In this document: positions 25,312 through 35,069 of the stretch, in pieces | Layout: every line of letters begins with the position of its first letter | Position numbering within the stretch: the stretch's first letter is position 1 | DNA from: Rhodobacterales bacterium | GTDB lineage: Bacteria > Pseudomonadota > Alphaproteobacteria > Rhodobacterales > Rhodobacteraceae | DNA length: 64,000 nt | Assembly (NCBI GenBank): GCA_002748285.1 | Contig: PDSA01000031.1 | Span: 1 to 64,000 of the forward strand | Reading direction: 5' to 3' | Position numbers and translations under genes: made by a program | Notes under the pieces: model-generated | Seen by the model: the letters and a program-made list of their open reading frames with translations, nothing else | The model's database searches: none | What the model was told of the DNA's origin: nothing

Positions 25312-25417
25312 TATAGCGTTTGACGAAATACCTGAAACATAGAGCATCACTTAACGCGTTGAAATCTATGATTTCAGGCAGCGTTAAGTGATTCAGGTTT
25401 TTCGCATAACGCTCTAA
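25312..25417. repeat. Large three-tier palindromic element
   Basis: About 106 nt fold almost end to end. The outer arms (around 25315-25335 and 25393-25415) are imperfect: AGCGTT, GACGAAAT and ACCTGAA against TTCAGGT, TTTTCGC and AACGCT. The middle arms ATCACTTAACGC (25346-25357) and GCGTTAAGTGAT (25381-25392) are perfect. The centre is GAAATC-TAT-GATTTC. It separates two convergent genes. The size suggests a repeated intergenic palindrome of the BIME/ERIC type. Confidence 0.7.
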
Positions 25418-25451
25418 CCGAAGGCCTGTCCTCTGCCCTGAAAGGCAGCGC

Positions 25452-26489
25452 TCACTGCGGCAAGCGCGCCACGGCCCAACGGGCGGCATCGGCCACCACG
25501 GCATCCTCATCCTCCACCAAACGCTGCGCCACCTGCCGCAGAGCCGGATCGCCGGAATTGCCAATCGCATATAGCACATTGCGCACAAACCGACCGCGTT
25601 TGATGCGCTTGATCGGGCTGCCGGAAAACAGCTGCCGAAACGCCGCATCATCCAGCAGCGCCAGATCGGCCAGCTTGGGGCTTTTTAGTTCTTCCCGGGC
25701 AACAAAACGCATCTCGCGCGCCTCTTGGGCAAATTTGTTCCACGGGCACACCGCTAGGCAGTCATCGCACCCATAAATTCGATTGCCCAGCAACGGGCGG
25801 AATTCCTCATCCACCGGGCCGTCCAGCTCGATCGTCAGATAAGAAATGCAGCGCCGCGCATCCAGCTGATACGGGGCCGGAAACGCATCTGTCGGGCAAG
25901 CGTCCAGACAGGCGGTGCAGCTGCCACAACTGCCCCGACCCCGGCCATCGACCGGCAGTTCGATGGTGGTGAAAATCGAACCCAGAAAAAACCAACTGCC
26001 CAGATCGCGCCCCACCAGATTGGTATGCTTGCCCTGCCAGCCCAACCCAGCAGCCGCCGCCAGCGGCTTTTCCATCACCGGCGCGGTGTCGACAAAAACC
26101 TTGATCTGCTCCTGAGGGCATTGTTCCAGCAACCAGCGCCCCACCCGTTTCAAGCGCTTCTTAACGATCTCATGGTAATCCTTGTTCTGCGCATACACCG
26201 AAATCGCCGCACGATCCGGCATTTTGATCACCTGCATCGGGTCATGTTTCGGGGTATAGGGCTCGGCCAGCATGATCACCGAGCGGCATTCGGGCCACAA
26301 TTCCTGAGGGTCTCCGCGCCAATGCATCCGCTCGGCCATCCATTTCATCGTGCCATGGCGGCCCTCTTCCACATAGGTTTTCAACCGCTCAGCGATCTGA
26401 GGCACATCCGTGGGGCGGCACACCCCCATATTGCTGAACCCGGCCTCAATCGCATAATCTTTCAGGCGCGCTTTCAGCTCGGCCGTCAA
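25452..26489 (-). CDS. queG: Epoxyqueuosine reductase
   Basis: A 345-residue cobalamin-dependent enzyme that reduces epoxyqueuosine in tRNA to queuosine, the last step of the pathway. Two ferredoxin-type cluster motifs are present: [16 protein letters not shown] and [14 protein letters not shown]. The N-terminal cobalamin-binding part begins [18 protein letters not shown] at 26489 overlapping the GST stop (TTGA) fits the family N-terminus; the frame is open 33 codons further upstream. It is a consumer of the cobalamin made by the cbiD/cobK/cobB genes in this window. Confidence 0.92.
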   Translation of the reverse strand: MTAELKARLKDYAIEAGFSNMGVCRPTDVPQIAERLKTYVEEGRHGTMKWMAERMHWRGDPQELWPECRSVIMLAEPYTPKHDPMQVIKMPDRAAISVYAQNKDYHEIVKKRLKRVGRWLLEQCPQEQIKVFVDTAPVMEKPLAAAAGLGWQGKHTNLVGRDLGSWFFLGSIFTTIELPVDGRGRGSCGSCTACLDACPTDAFPAPYQLDARRCISYLTIELDGPVDEEFRPLLGNRIYGCDDCLAVCPWNKFAQEAREMRFVAREELKSPKLADLALLDDAAFRQLFSGSPIKRIKRGRFVRNVLYAIGNSGDPALRQVAQRLVEDEDAVVADAARWAVARLPQ

Positions 26490-27151
26490 AAATCCAGATC
26501 CGTATAATGGCGCGGCGGCGGAAAGCCTGACACCTGATCCGCCAGAATCGAGCGAAACGCCGGGCGCGATTTGATCTTGGCATACCACTCACGCACATTC
26601 TGATTGCGGTTCCAATCCACATCACAAATATAATCCAGCGCCGATAAATGCGCCGCAGCGGCGAAATCGGCCAGACTCATCTGCGCCCCCGCCAGCCAAC
26701 GGCGCTGATCCAGCAGCCAACCCATATAATCCAGATGATATTTGATCTGCCGCGCCCCGGTCTTGATCTTGCCACTGTCGGGATAGCCCTGAGACATCAT
26801 CTTTTTATTCACCCGCTCATAAAGCAGATTGGCGGTGACGTCGTGATGGAATTTGTCATCAAACCAGCCGACCAGGCGGCGCACCTCCAGACGTTCTTTG
26901 GCGCCGTTGGGCAGCAGCGGCGGGTTGGGGCAGACCTCCTCCAGATATTCGCAAATCGCCGAGGAGTCGGACATCGTCACGCCATCCATCTTTAAAACCG
27001 GCACCTTGCCCGCCGGGTTGCGCCGCATGAAATCAGCCTCGCGCCGCCAGTATTTTTCCTCAACCAGCTCGACCTCGATCTTTTTCTCGGCCAGAGACAG
27101 CCGCACCTTGCGGCAAAACGGGGAAAGCGGCACGTGGTATAGTCGGTTCAT
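26486..27151 (-). CDS. Glutathione S-transferase family protein
   Basis: A 221-residue GST. The N-terminal thioredoxin fold reads [20 protein letters not shown], with SPFC at the usual glutathione-contact position, NPAGKVPVL before the cis-Pro, and [11 protein letters not shown], which binds the gamma-glutamyl group. The helical C-terminal domain ends with [11 protein letters not shown]. The substrate is unknown. It overlaps queG by 4 bp downstream. Confidence 0.88.
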   Translation of the reverse strand: MNRLYHVPLSPFCRKVRLSLAEKKIEVELVEEKYWRREADFMRRNPAGKVPVLKMDGVTMSDSSAICEYLEEVCPNPPLLPNGAKERLEVRRLVGWFDDKFHHDVTANLLYERVNKKMMSQGYPDSGKIKTGARQIKYHLDYMGWLLDQRRWLAGAQMSLADFAAAAHLSALDYICDVDWNRNQNVREWYAKIKSRPAFRSILADQVSGFPPPRHYTDLDF

Positions 27152-27222
27152 GGTCAGATCACCTGATTTTGGGGGCTGTCCTCTCTTAGCCGCAGATGCC
27201 CCCCTATTTCAACCGCCCATTG

Positions 27223-27969
27223 TTATCCTTCGAAACAGGCCGAGCGCCCATCCGCCAAAATCGTATCCGCCCCGCTGAGAATCGCCCGGCTGCGTTTGCG
27301 CAAGTTGCGGCTGGGTTTGGAGGCCGAGCGTTTTTTCGGGTTGGGCAAAACTGCGGCCAGACGGGCGGCTTGTGTGGGGGTGAGCGCTTCGGGGCCAACG
27401 CCAAAATAATGCCGGGCGGCGGCTTCGACGCCAAACACCCCTTCGTCAAATTCGGCCACATTCAAATAGACCTCAAGAATGCGCCGCTTGGTCCAGACTG
27501 CCTCGACCATCGGGGTCATCACCGCTTCCAGCACTTTACGCACCCAGCTGCGGCCCTGCCACAGATAGACATTCTTGACCACCTGCTGGCTGATGGTCGA
27601 GCCGCCGCGCTTACCGCCTGCCGCAATCGCGGCCCGGATCGCGACCATGTCAAAGCCCCAGTGATTGCAGAAATTGGCATCTTCGGCCGCCACCACCGCC
27701 CGCACCATGCGCGGCGAGACCTCTTCAATCGACACCCAGCTGTGATCCACCCCGCCCAGACGCCGGGATTCAGCGATCATATAAGGCGTGGTCGGTGGGT
27801 TGACGAACGCAAACAGCACCACCAGCCCCAGCACCAGCACCACTGCGCCCAAGGCCAGCCGAAGCACCCATCGACGCAGCCAGACAAACGGCCGAAATCG
27901 GGGCCGTTTCGGCCGCAGGTTTTTGGTTTCTTTACCAGTTTCTGTTTTATGTTTGCTTTTCTTGGCCAC
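27223..27969 (-). CDS. mtgA: Monofunctional biosynthetic peptidoglycan transglycosylase
   Basis: About 248 residues with a basic cytoplasmic N-terminus, one membrane helix (ALGAVVLVLGLVVLFAFV) and a family GT51 domain that polymerises lipid II in the periplasm. Motifs seen: AAEDANFCNHWGFD with the catalytic Glu, GGSTISQQVVKN, KRRILEVYLNVAEF and FGVEAAARHYFG. There is no transpeptidase domain. The start is uncertain: GTG at 27969 with AAGG upstream, or TTG at 28005. Confidence 0.92.
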   Translation of the reverse strand: MAKKSKHKTETGKETKNLRPKRPRFRPFVWLRRWVLRLALGAVVLVLGLVVLFAFVNPPTTPYMIAESRRLGGVDHSWVSIEEVSPRMVRAVVAAEDANFCNHWGFDMVAIRAAIAAGGKRGGSTISQQVVKNVYLWQGRSWVRKVLEAVMTPMVEAVWTKRRILEVYLNVAEFDEGVFGVEAAARHYFGVGPEALTPTQAARLAAVLPNPKKRSASKPSRNLRKRSRAILSGADTILADGRSACFEG

Positions 27970-28052
27970 GCAAAACCTTAGCCACGGCGACCGGGGCAAG
28001 GTCAACCCCTGCCCGCGCCATTTGTGTCTTTATCCCCCCAGAGTTGACCGGC

Positions 28053-28460
28053 CTAGCGCATCACATGCACAGCGCAGCGCGAATACCGCACCACCCGCGC
28101 AGCGGTCGAGCCCAAAAAGAAGTCCTGCAAGCCTGGTTTGTGCGATGCGATCACGATCAGATCCGAGTTCTTTTCCCTGGCATAATCGACAATGGTGCTG
28201 CCCGGATGGCCTTTGACCACGGCAACTTTGATATTCTTGTAGTCGCCGATTTCCTGCTTAAGGCCGTCCTCAATCTCATGCAGGTTTCTTTCAAGCTGAC
28301 CCTTGGGCAAATAGCTGGCAACGTAACCGGCCACCGGCTCAACCACCGTCATCAGAGTGATCTTGCCCCCCTCGCTCAACAGCTTTTCGGCAATCTCAAT
28401 GGCTTGGCTGGTCTCATGTTTGTGGTCCAGCGCAACGGGAACTAGGATATTGGAATACAC
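28053..28460 (-). CDS. Universal stress protein (UspA family)
   Basis: A 135-residue single-domain Usp. It starts MYSNILVPVALDH, and the ATP-binding loop region reads IASHKPGLQDFFLGSTAARVVRYSRCAVHV, close to the G-x2-G-x9-G-S/T motif of nucleotide-binding Usps. AAAGGAG lies upstream of the ATG. A candidate FNR-type box stands 60 bp upstream, which would fit induction at low oxygen as seen for several alphaproteobacterial usp genes. Confidence 0.9.
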   Translation of the reverse strand: MYSNILVPVALDHKHETSQAIEIAEKLLSEGGKITLMTVVEPVAGYVASYLPKGQLERNLHEIEDGLKQEIGDYKNIKVAVVKGHPGSTIVDYAREKNSDLIVIASHKPGLQDFFLGSTAARVVRYSRCAVHVMR

Positions 28461-28519
28461 AGCGTTGTCTCCTTTAATAAATGCGGATGCAGGTCCAAAC
28501 TTGCGCCATGATGGATAGC

Positions 28520-28533
28520 ATGACCCATGTCAA
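28520..28533 (-). promoter_or_regulatory. Candidate FnrL box upstream of usp
   Basis: Read on the minus strand the site is TTGACATGGGTCAT, matching TTGA-N6-TCA of the FNR consensus TTGAT-N4-ATCAA with deviations in the inner positions and the last base. It is 60-73 bp upstream of the usp start, a typical activating distance. Confidence 0.35.
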
Positions 28534-28624
28534 GGATCATAAAATATAGCATTGATGGCTTTTATTAACCAGGTATTTACCATTTTCATACCAATTTTAT
28601 GTAAATTGAAAGGGATTTTGCGTT

Positions 28625-29335
28625 TTGCGAGTATGGGTTGTGATACTGTTGTGGCTGTTGCCGTTGGCAGGGCATTGCGGAGCGTGGCCTCAGGAAAAGC
28701 GGGCTTTGTTTCTGGCTTATTCCAATGGCATCTCGGCCGCCTCGGACAACCGCTATGCCACCAACACCTCTCTTTATCTGGAATATGGGCTGACCCCGCG
28801 CATGACTCTTGGCATTGATGGCTATCTGGGCCCGCGCGGCACGGGGCAGGAAGGCTATGTGTTTCTGCGCTTTCCCATCGCGCAACATCTGCAAAAGGAC
28901 AAGCTGGCGGTGACGCTGGCGCTGGGGCGCAAGACCATCCCCAACCCGTGGGGGGCGGCGATTGATCAGCCGCAGGCGAAAATCGGTCTGTCCTGGGGGC
29001 GCGGGCTGAAACGCGGTTGGCTGGCGGTGGATGCGTTTGCCATTGTGCCGTTTAACAAGCAGGTTTCCCCCGCAGCCCCGGCCTTTACCGGCCATCACAA
29101 CCCGCATTTCAGCATCGATTTCACTTGGGGATTCAAGCCTCATAAACGGCTGATGCTGATCACCCAGCTGCAAACCGGCCAGCCCGCCAATGGAAAGTTC
29201 TATGCCAAGCTGGCCCCCTCGCTGGTCTGGGCAATGGACAAAGAGGGACACTCGCAAATTGAGATCGGGCTGGTCAAAGGGCTGGTCGGGGATCGCAGCG
29301 AGCAGGTCAAAATCGGTATGTGGCGGCGGTTCTAG
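28625..29335 (+). CDS. Hypothetical exported protein, probable outer-membrane barrel
   Basis: A 236-residue protein with a signal peptide (MRVWVVILLWLLPLAGHCGAW). Alternating strands such as NTSLYLEYGLTPRMTLGIDGYLG, FSIDFTWGFKP and SQIEIGLVKGLVG end in a C-terminal Phe, the pattern of a small outer-membrane barrel. The start is probably the TTG at 28625, with AAAGGGA 9 nt upstream; the nearby ATG is out of frame. Function not recognised. Confidence 0.65.
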   Translation: MRVWVVILLWLLPLAGHCGAWPQEKRALFLAYSNGISAASDNRYATNTSLYLEYGLTPRMTLGIDGYLGPRGTGQEGYVFLRFPIAQHLQKDKLAVTLALGRKTIPNPWGAAIDQPQAKIGLSWGRGLKRGWLAVDAFAIVPFNKQVSPAAPAFTGHHNPHFSIDFTWGFKPHKRLMLITQLQTGQPANGKFYAKLAPSLVWAMDKEGHSQIEIGLVKGLVGDRSEQVKIGMWRRF

Positions 29336-29349
29336 AGCCGCCACAGGGG

Positions 29350-29562
29350 TTATTTCTTGCGGCTTTCCAGCTCGGAATTAAACAAGCGTAGGCGGTGGGT
29401 CAGGTTGTCACCATCCATCACGCTGTTGAAATTCTCAAACAGAAAAGACAGCGCCTCGCCCTCATCCAGGCCCGCCTCTTGGGCGAATTGGCGCAGTTTG
29501 CGATAGCCATCCTCGGTCATGGCGACCGGAAAGCGGCGGGTCAGGCGGAGGCGTTTGGGCAT
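29350..29562 (-). CDS. Small conserved protein, ribbon-helix-helix-like
   Basis: A 70-residue protein: a basic start MPKRLRLTRRFPVAMTEDGY suggests a beta ribbon, followed by helices KLRQFAQEAGLDEGEALSFLF and LTHRLRLFNSELESRKK. The layout resembles ribbon-helix-helix DNA-binding proteins, but no family was identified. AGGAAG lies 5 bp before the ATG. It is followed closely by the broken acyl-CoA dehydrogenase on the other side. Confidence 0.6.
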   Translation of the reverse strand: MPKRLRLTRRFPVAMTEDGYRKLRQFAQEAGLDEGEALSFLFENFNSVMDGDNLTHRLRLFNSELESRKK

Positions 29563-29589
29563 GGTATCTTCCTGTCTGCTTGCAATGCT

Positions 29590-31258
29590 CTAAAAATCCT
29601 GACTGTCCAGCGCCATCACCGGATCGGCTCCGCTTAGGATCCGCGCCAGATGCATGTTCTGATAAAATGCCGTATCCGTTGCCCCCGCGGCCAGCGCATC
29701 ATTGGCCGCCTTGGCCATCCGCGCCCAGATCAGCCCCAGGCAGGTATGGCCGAACAGATGCATGAAATCATACGATCCGGCCAAGGCGTTATTGGGGTTG
29801 GTCATGCCGTTTTGCATGAAATACATCCCCGCCGCCTGCAAATCCTTGCTGGCCTGTTTCAGCGGATCGAGGAAATCTTCCTTCAGCGCCGCATCATCGG
29901 CGTTGTCTTTGATAAAGCCCTTCACCATTTCGAAAAACGCCATCACATGCTTGCCGCCCTCACTGGCCAGCTTGCGCCCCACCAGATCAAGCGCCTGCAC
30001 CCCATTGGCGCCCTCATAGATCTGAGTGATCCGGGCATCGCGCACGAACTGGCTCATCCCGTGTTCTTCGATATAGCCATGCCCGCCAAACACTTGCTGC
30101 GCCGCCACGGTCATGTCAAAGCCCTTATCGGTCAGGAACCCCTTGACCACCGGGGTCAACAGCGACACCAGCCCATCGGCGTCCTTATCGCCGCTGCGAT
30201 GCGCCTGATCAATCATCTGTGCGCTCCACAGCAAAAAGGCGCGCCCGCCCTCAACAAAGCTTTTCTGATCCATCAGATTGCGGCGGATATCGGCGTGAAC
30301 GATGATCGGATCGGCCGGGCCATCGGGGTTTATACGCCGCCGAAGCCTGCGCCAGCCCCTGCATCCCGACCCCGATCCGGGCTTCGTTCATCATGGTGAA
30401 CATGGCGCGCATCCCCTTATGCTCCTGCCCCAGCAGATAGCCGGTGGACTGGTCATAATGCATCACGCAAGTCGAATTGCCGTGGATACCCATCTTTTCC
30501 TCGATGCTGCCGACCGACACGTTATTGTCAGCCCCCAGCGCGCCATCCTCATTCACCAGAAATTTCGGCACGATGAACAGCGACACACCCTTGATGCCCT
30601 CCGGCCCGCCCGGGATTTTCGCCAGCACCAGATGGATGGTGTTTTCCGCCAGATCGTGATCGCCCGCCGAGATAAAGATCTTTTCGCCGGTAATCTTGTA
30701 GCTGCCATCGGCCTGAGGCTCGGCCTTGCTGCGCATCAGCCCCAGATCGGTGCCGCAATGGGCTTCGGTCAGGTTCATGGTGCCGGTCCAGTCACAAGAC
30801 ACCATTTTGGGCAGGAATGTCGCCTTTTGCGCTTCGCTGCCATGGGCATGGATCGCGGAATACGCCCCATGAGTCAGCCCCTGATACATGGTAAAAGCCT
30901 GATTGGCGCTGGAAAACAGCTCGCCCACCGCCGTGCCCAGCACACAGGGCATGTTCTGGCCGCCATAATCGGCATCACAATCCAGACCGGTCCAACCGCC
31001 CTGTTTCATCACCTCAAACGCCTCTTTAAAGCCCTTGGGAGTGCGGATTTTACCATTTTCAAAATAGCACCCTTCGGCATCGCCGGTTTTGTTGAGCGGG
31101 GCCAGAACCTCGCTGGCGACCTTGCCGGCTTCTTCCAAAACGGCGGCGGTGAAATCGGGCTCCATCTCGCCATAGCCGGGGGTGGCGTTTTCAGAGACCC
31201 GCAGCAGATCGTGCAGCACAAACTGGATGTCTTTGACCGGGGCGGTATAGCTGGGCAT
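29590..31258 (-). pseudogene. Acyl-CoA dehydrogenase (DmdC-like), broken by internal deletion/frameshift
   Basis: Two frames together make a long acyl-CoA dehydrogenase of the ~590-residue type that includes 3-methylmercaptopropionyl-CoA dehydrogenase. The first 309 residues (to [14 protein letters not shown]) are intact: [16 protein letters not shown] and [16 protein letters not shown] bind FAD. At about 30331 the frame shifts; the other frame resumes at NPDGPADP and runs to the end, including [12 protein letters not shown] with the likely catalytic Glu. Relatives have about 20 more residues at the junction, so 3n+2 nt seem lost. As read, neither half would be active. Assembly error is the alternative. 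Confidence 0.8.
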
Positions 31259-31403
31259 GGGCGTGGTTCTCCTGATAGGTTACAGCCTTTGCGGGCAAGC
31301 ATATAGCACATCAAAAGGTTGCGCATCTGTTAAGCGGGGAAAAATTGCAGTTTTTGTCCCCGATGGGCCGCGCTTTGCCCCTCCGGCCCCGCCGTGACGG
31401 AGG

Positions 31404-33131
31404 TTATTTCGGAGTCAGAAACAGCTCGATCCGCCGGTTGATCGCCAGATCGGCCTCGCTTTTGACCGGCCGGATCGGTTGATATTGCCCAAACCCATTG
31501 GCCGCCAGATGCTGAGGTGCGATCTTATGCTGCGAAATCAGATATTTGACCACCGCGAGCGAACGTGCCTGGCTCAGCTGCCAGTTATCACGAAACCCGC
31601 TATTGGAGGAAAACGGTTTGTCATCTGTGTGCCCATCCACCCGCAGCACCCAATCCACATCCGCCGGGATGGTCTTGATGGTCTGCTTCAGCACCGCCGC
31701 CATCTGGTCCAACTCTTTGCGCCCCTCCGCCCCCAGATCCGCAGCACCCGAGGAAAACAACACCTCAGAGGGCAGCGCGAACCGGTCGCTGGTGGGGTCG
31801 GTGGTGGCCGAGATGCCCAGCTTTTCGCGCAGCATGTCAGAAAAAGCGGCGTTAACCTCGGCCAGCACCACCGCGTTGCGCCGGGCGCGGCGTTTGCGCA
31901 GAGCGCTCAGCTCGGCCGCAGCCACATCGAAACTTTCCTGCGCTGCTGCAACTTCGTCGCTGACCACATCATATTTGGATTTGGCCACATTCAGCGCCTC
32001 GCGCGCCTCGGCCAACTTGGTGATCGCCTGTTGATTCACCAGCTTTTTCTGCTGCAAATCATCGCTGGCCGCCTGATGCGCCGCCTGCGCCGCTTTTAAC
32101 GCCTTTGCCGCCGCTTTCTGATCCTTTTGCAGCCGGTTCACCTGCTTTTGCAAATCATTCATATGCGCGGTGGCCTTATCCAGCTCGGCCTTGGCCGCGT
32201 TATACTTTTCTTCGTGTTCCGCCTCGATTTCCGAAGCCTCCACCAGCTTGGCTTCCCCCGTGGCCAATGCTTCTGAGGCGATTTCAACCGAGCGTTCTGC
32301 CCCGCTGATCTGCGGCTGACTCTCGCTGAACAGGTTAAACGTCAGCCGCGCCAGCAGCGAAGAATTCTCGGATTCTTCGCCTTCATTTTCAGCAATCATC
32401 CGCCCCGCTGAACTGGCTGCGGCCAGCGCCGCTTCAGAAGCCTCCATCGCCGCCACAGCCGCCTCAGTCGCGCGGCCCAACTGCTCAACAGTTTGTTCCA
32501 TCTGTTTGAAATCGGCCCGAGCTGCATCCAGATCGGCCTGACGAGCCTGTAAGCGGCCCTGATCGGCCTCGACCTGAACCTTGGCCTGTTGCAAACGCGC
32601 GGGCAGATCGGACTGACTGAGCGTGGCAACCCTCTGATCGGCCTCCTCCAGCGCCCGCTGCGCCTGATCTTTACCCTCAATGCTGCTGGCCAAGTCCTGT
32701 TCGGTCAGCTTCAGCGCCTTCTCCAGCACGGTCACGCCGGTTTGCGCCTTATCCTTTTGGTCGGTGGCCGCGGATTGACGCGCACGGCTGGCATTGAGCG
32801 TATTATAGGCCGCGCTCCAGCCATCAACCACTTCGGAATAGACCAGCGGGTCAATCGGGGCAAACTGGGCCTCGAGCGAGGGTTCGTTCAGGTAATAACG
32901 CGCAATCTGCGCCCCCCAGAGCCGGTGGATCATGAAAATCACCAACACCAGCAACAGCCCCAGCAGAGCAAAGCGAATCAGACCGGTGCTGGTTTTCGCA
33001 GGCGGCACCGGCGTTTCGGTATCGGGCTCGCCAGCAGGTTCCAGCCCATCGGAATAGCCATCCTCATCAGTGGTGGCAAACACATGGACTTCGAAATCTT
33101 CCTCTTTCAGATCGTCTTTGTTCTGGCTCAT
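31404..33131 (-). CDS. Large coiled-coil protein with C-terminal OmpA/MotB domain
   Basis: A 575-residue inner-membrane protein. It has an acidic cytoplasmic N-terminus (residues 1-48), one membrane helix (about 51-69), and some 330 residues of Ala/Glu/Lys/Gln-rich coiled coil. The C-terminal OmpA-like domain is VLFSSGAADLGAEGRKEL, VDGHTDDKPF, NWQLSQARSLAVVKYLI and NRRIELFL, which binds peptidoglycan in this family. The ATG at 33131 gives MSQNKDDLKEED. It probably spans from membrane to cell wall. No motor or Tol gene is adjacent, so the role (envelope organisation, divisome or motility) is open. Confidence 0.85.
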   Translation of the reverse strand: MSQNKDDLKEEDFEVHVFATTDEDGYSDGLEPAGEPDTETPVPPAKTSTGLIRFALLGLLLVLVIFMIHRLWGAQIARYYLNEPSLEAQFAPIDPLVYSEVVDGWSAAYNTLNASRARQSAATDQKDKAQTGVTVLEKALKLTEQDLASSIEGKDQAQRALEEADQRVATLSQSDLPARLQQAKVQVEADQGRLQARQADLDAARADFKQMEQTVEQLGRATEAAVAAMEASEAALAAASSAGRMIAENEGEESENSSLLARLTFNLFSESQPQISGAERSVEIASEALATGEAKLVEASEIEAEHEEKYNAAKAELDKATAHMNDLQKQVNRLQKDQKAAAKALKAAQAAHQAASDDLQQKKLVNQQAITKLAEAREALNVAKSKYDVVSDEVAAAQESFDVAAAELSALRKRRARRNAVVLAEVNAAFSDMLREKLGISATTDPTSDRFALPSEVLFSSGAADLGAEGRKELDQMAAVLKQTIKTIPADVDWVLRVDGHTDDKPFSSNSGFRDNWQLSQARSLAVVKYLISQHKIAPQHLAANGFGQYQPIRPVKSEADLAINRRIELFLTPK

Positions 33132-33378
33132 CCCGTCCACCCCAAGGCCACGGGGCGCGGGTGGCATTCTGCCCCCTTTTGCGCCAAACGGATCAAAGCA
33201 ATCATCAACACCCGGTATATGCCCATATCTTCCCCGCCTGCCGGGCAATCCGACAGGTCAATTATCTCGTGTTATGAATGTATTTGGGGAATAAAACAAG
33301 CCACCTTGCACCCTGCCCAACGGGGAATAAAACAAAAAAAGCAGCACAACCGGGCGTAGGCGTGACCAGATCACTCGC

Positions 33379-33708
33379 CTATATCGAAAACGAAGTTCCA
33401 CAGCCACAGCCGCTGGTGGCATTGGGGTTGTCAATGATAAAACGCGCCCCGATCAGCTCATCGACAAAATCAATGGTGGCATCAGCCAGAAACGGCAGCG
33501 AAACCGGATCAACCGCCACTACCTGCCCGCCACCCTTGAGCAACAGATCATCGGCCTGCGCCTCATCCAGCCGGATGTCATACTGAAACCCCGAACAGCC
33601 ACCACCCTCAACCGCCACCCGCAGCACTTTGCCAGCTGCGGCGGCGTCAATTTCGGCCAGACGGGCAAAGGCGCGCTCTGTCACCTTGGGGGGCAATGTT
33701 ATTTCCAT
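33379..33708 (-). CDS. erpA: A-type iron-sulfur cluster carrier (ErpA/IscA family)
   Basis: A 109-residue protein that delivers Fe-S clusters to apo-enzymes. The three conserved cysteines are present: one in EGGGCSGFQYDI and two in SGCGCGTSF at the C-terminus. The ATG at 33708 gives MEITLPPKVTERAF; the frame is open far upstream only as antisense of dgt. It is divergent from dgt, an arrangement common in Rhodobacterales. ErpA and IscA cannot be separated with certainty by eye. Confidence 0.9.
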   Translation of the reverse strand: MEITLPPKVTERAFARLAEIDAAAAGKVLRVAVEGGGCSGFQYDIRLDEAQADDLLLKGGGQVVAVDPVSLPFLADATIDFVDELIGARFIIDNPNATSGCGCGTSFSI

Positions 33709-33789
33709 ATCCAGACCATTGTTGCGTTTCACTTTTCCTGTCGCTTTGACTATAAGCATGATTGACAACAGGCAACAACAGGCAATGCA

Positions 33790-34926
33790 ATGCTCAAACC
33801 CTATGCGTGTGACCCGGCCGCATCGCGCGGGCGGCTGTTCCCGGAACCCGTCAGCACGTTTCGGTCGTGCTTTCAGCGTGATCGTGACCGGATCATTCAT
33901 TCTTCGGCCTTTCGGCGGCTGAAACACAAAACGCAGGTGTTCGTCGAACATGAGGGCGATTATTTCCGCACCCGGCTGACCCATTCGATTGAGGTGGCGC
34001 AGGTGGCCCGCACCATCGCCGGAGTACTGGGCCTGAACAGTGCCCTGACCGAAGCGGTGGCATTGGCGCATGATCTGGGTCACACACCGTTTGGCCATAC
34101 CGGAGAGGATGCTTTGGCCGCTGAAATGGCCAGGTTCGGAGGCTTTGACCACAATGCCCAGACCATTCGCATCGTCACGTCGCTTGAGCGCCACTATGCC
34201 GAATGGGACGGGCTGAACCTGACCTGGGAGGCTCTGGAAGCGCTGGCCAAACATAACGGCCCCGTCACCGGCGATCTGCCCTATGCGCTGGCTGGATATA
34301 ACGCCCGCCATGACCTTGAGCTGGACAGCTATGCTTCGGCAGAAGCGCAGGTTGCGGCGCTGTCTGATGACATTGCCTATAACAGCCACGATCTGCAGGA
34401 CGGGTTGCGCGCCGGGCTGTTCAGCGATGCCGAGATTTGCGATCTGCCGATTATTGGCACCTGTTATCAACAGGTTGACCGCGCCTATCCGGGGCTCGAT
34501 CCTGACCGGCGCCGCCACGAAGCGCTGCGCCGGGTATTCGGAGTGCTGGTCGAAGATCTGATCGGCGAAAGCCAGCGTCTGATCACCGAACTGGCCCCAG
34601 CATCGGTGCAGGACATCCGCTATGCCCCCTCCCCGGTGATCCGGTTTTCACCCGTCCTATGGGCCGATCTGAAACAAATCCGCCGTTTTTTGTTTGCCCG
34701 CATGTATCGTGCGCCTTCGGTGGTGGAAATGCGCGAAAAAGTCACCGGCGTGGTGCGCGATCTGTTCCCGTTTTACCTGAATGCGCCGCAGGAACTGCCC
34801 CGCCATTGGCAGGACGATCTGGCCAAAATCACCGACCAGACCACCTTGGCCCGGCTGGTGGCGGATTACATCGCCGGCATGACCGACCGCTTTGCCTTGC
34901 AGGAACATCAGCGGCTGTTTGGTTAG
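33790..34926 (+). CDS. dgt: Deoxyguanosinetriphosphate triphosphohydrolase-like protein
   Basis: A 378-residue HD-domain dNTPase that removes triphosphate from dNTPs. The metal-binding pattern is complete: RRLKHKTQVF, TRLTHSIEVAQVAR, AHDLGHTPFGHTGEDAL with the HD pair, and ALSDDIAYNSHDLQDGLRAG with the distal Asp. It is of the type-2 short family usual in alphaproteobacteria. It is divergent from the Fe-S carrier gene, 81 bp apart. Confidence 0.93.
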   Translation: MLKPYACDPAASRGRLFPEPVSTFRSCFQRDRDRIIHSSAFRRLKHKTQVFVEHEGDYFRTRLTHSIEVAQVARTIAGVLGLNSALTEAVALAHDLGHTPFGHTGEDALAAEMARFGGFDHNAQTIRIVTSLERHYAEWDGLNLTWEALEALAKHNGPVTGDLPYALAGYNARHDLELDSYASAEAQVAALSDDIAYNSHDLQDGLRAGLFSDAEICDLPIIGTCYQQVDRAYPGLDPDRRRHEALRRVFGVLVEDLIGESQRLITELAPASVQDIRYAPSPVIRFSPVLWADLKQIRRFLFARMYRAPSVVEMREKVTGVVRDLFPFYLNAPQELPRHWQDDLAKITDQTTLARLVADYIAGMTDRFALQEHQRLFG

Positions 34927-35069
34927 CCCCGGAGACAGAAGGATTTGACTTAAAGTTTAAACAGAAAGTCTGGCCATCGTCGCATATTCGGCCTCTGTTT
35001 CTTTAAATCCCCATGCTTTGTTCTCTTTTTTGACACAATTCGCCAGCAATACTGACCGAGATTCACTCA

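Noticed and set aside
34927..35069. A tRNA or small gene in the gap after dgt
   Set aside because: No cloverleaf, no convincing open frame with ribosome-binding site; only AT-richer promoter-like sequence.
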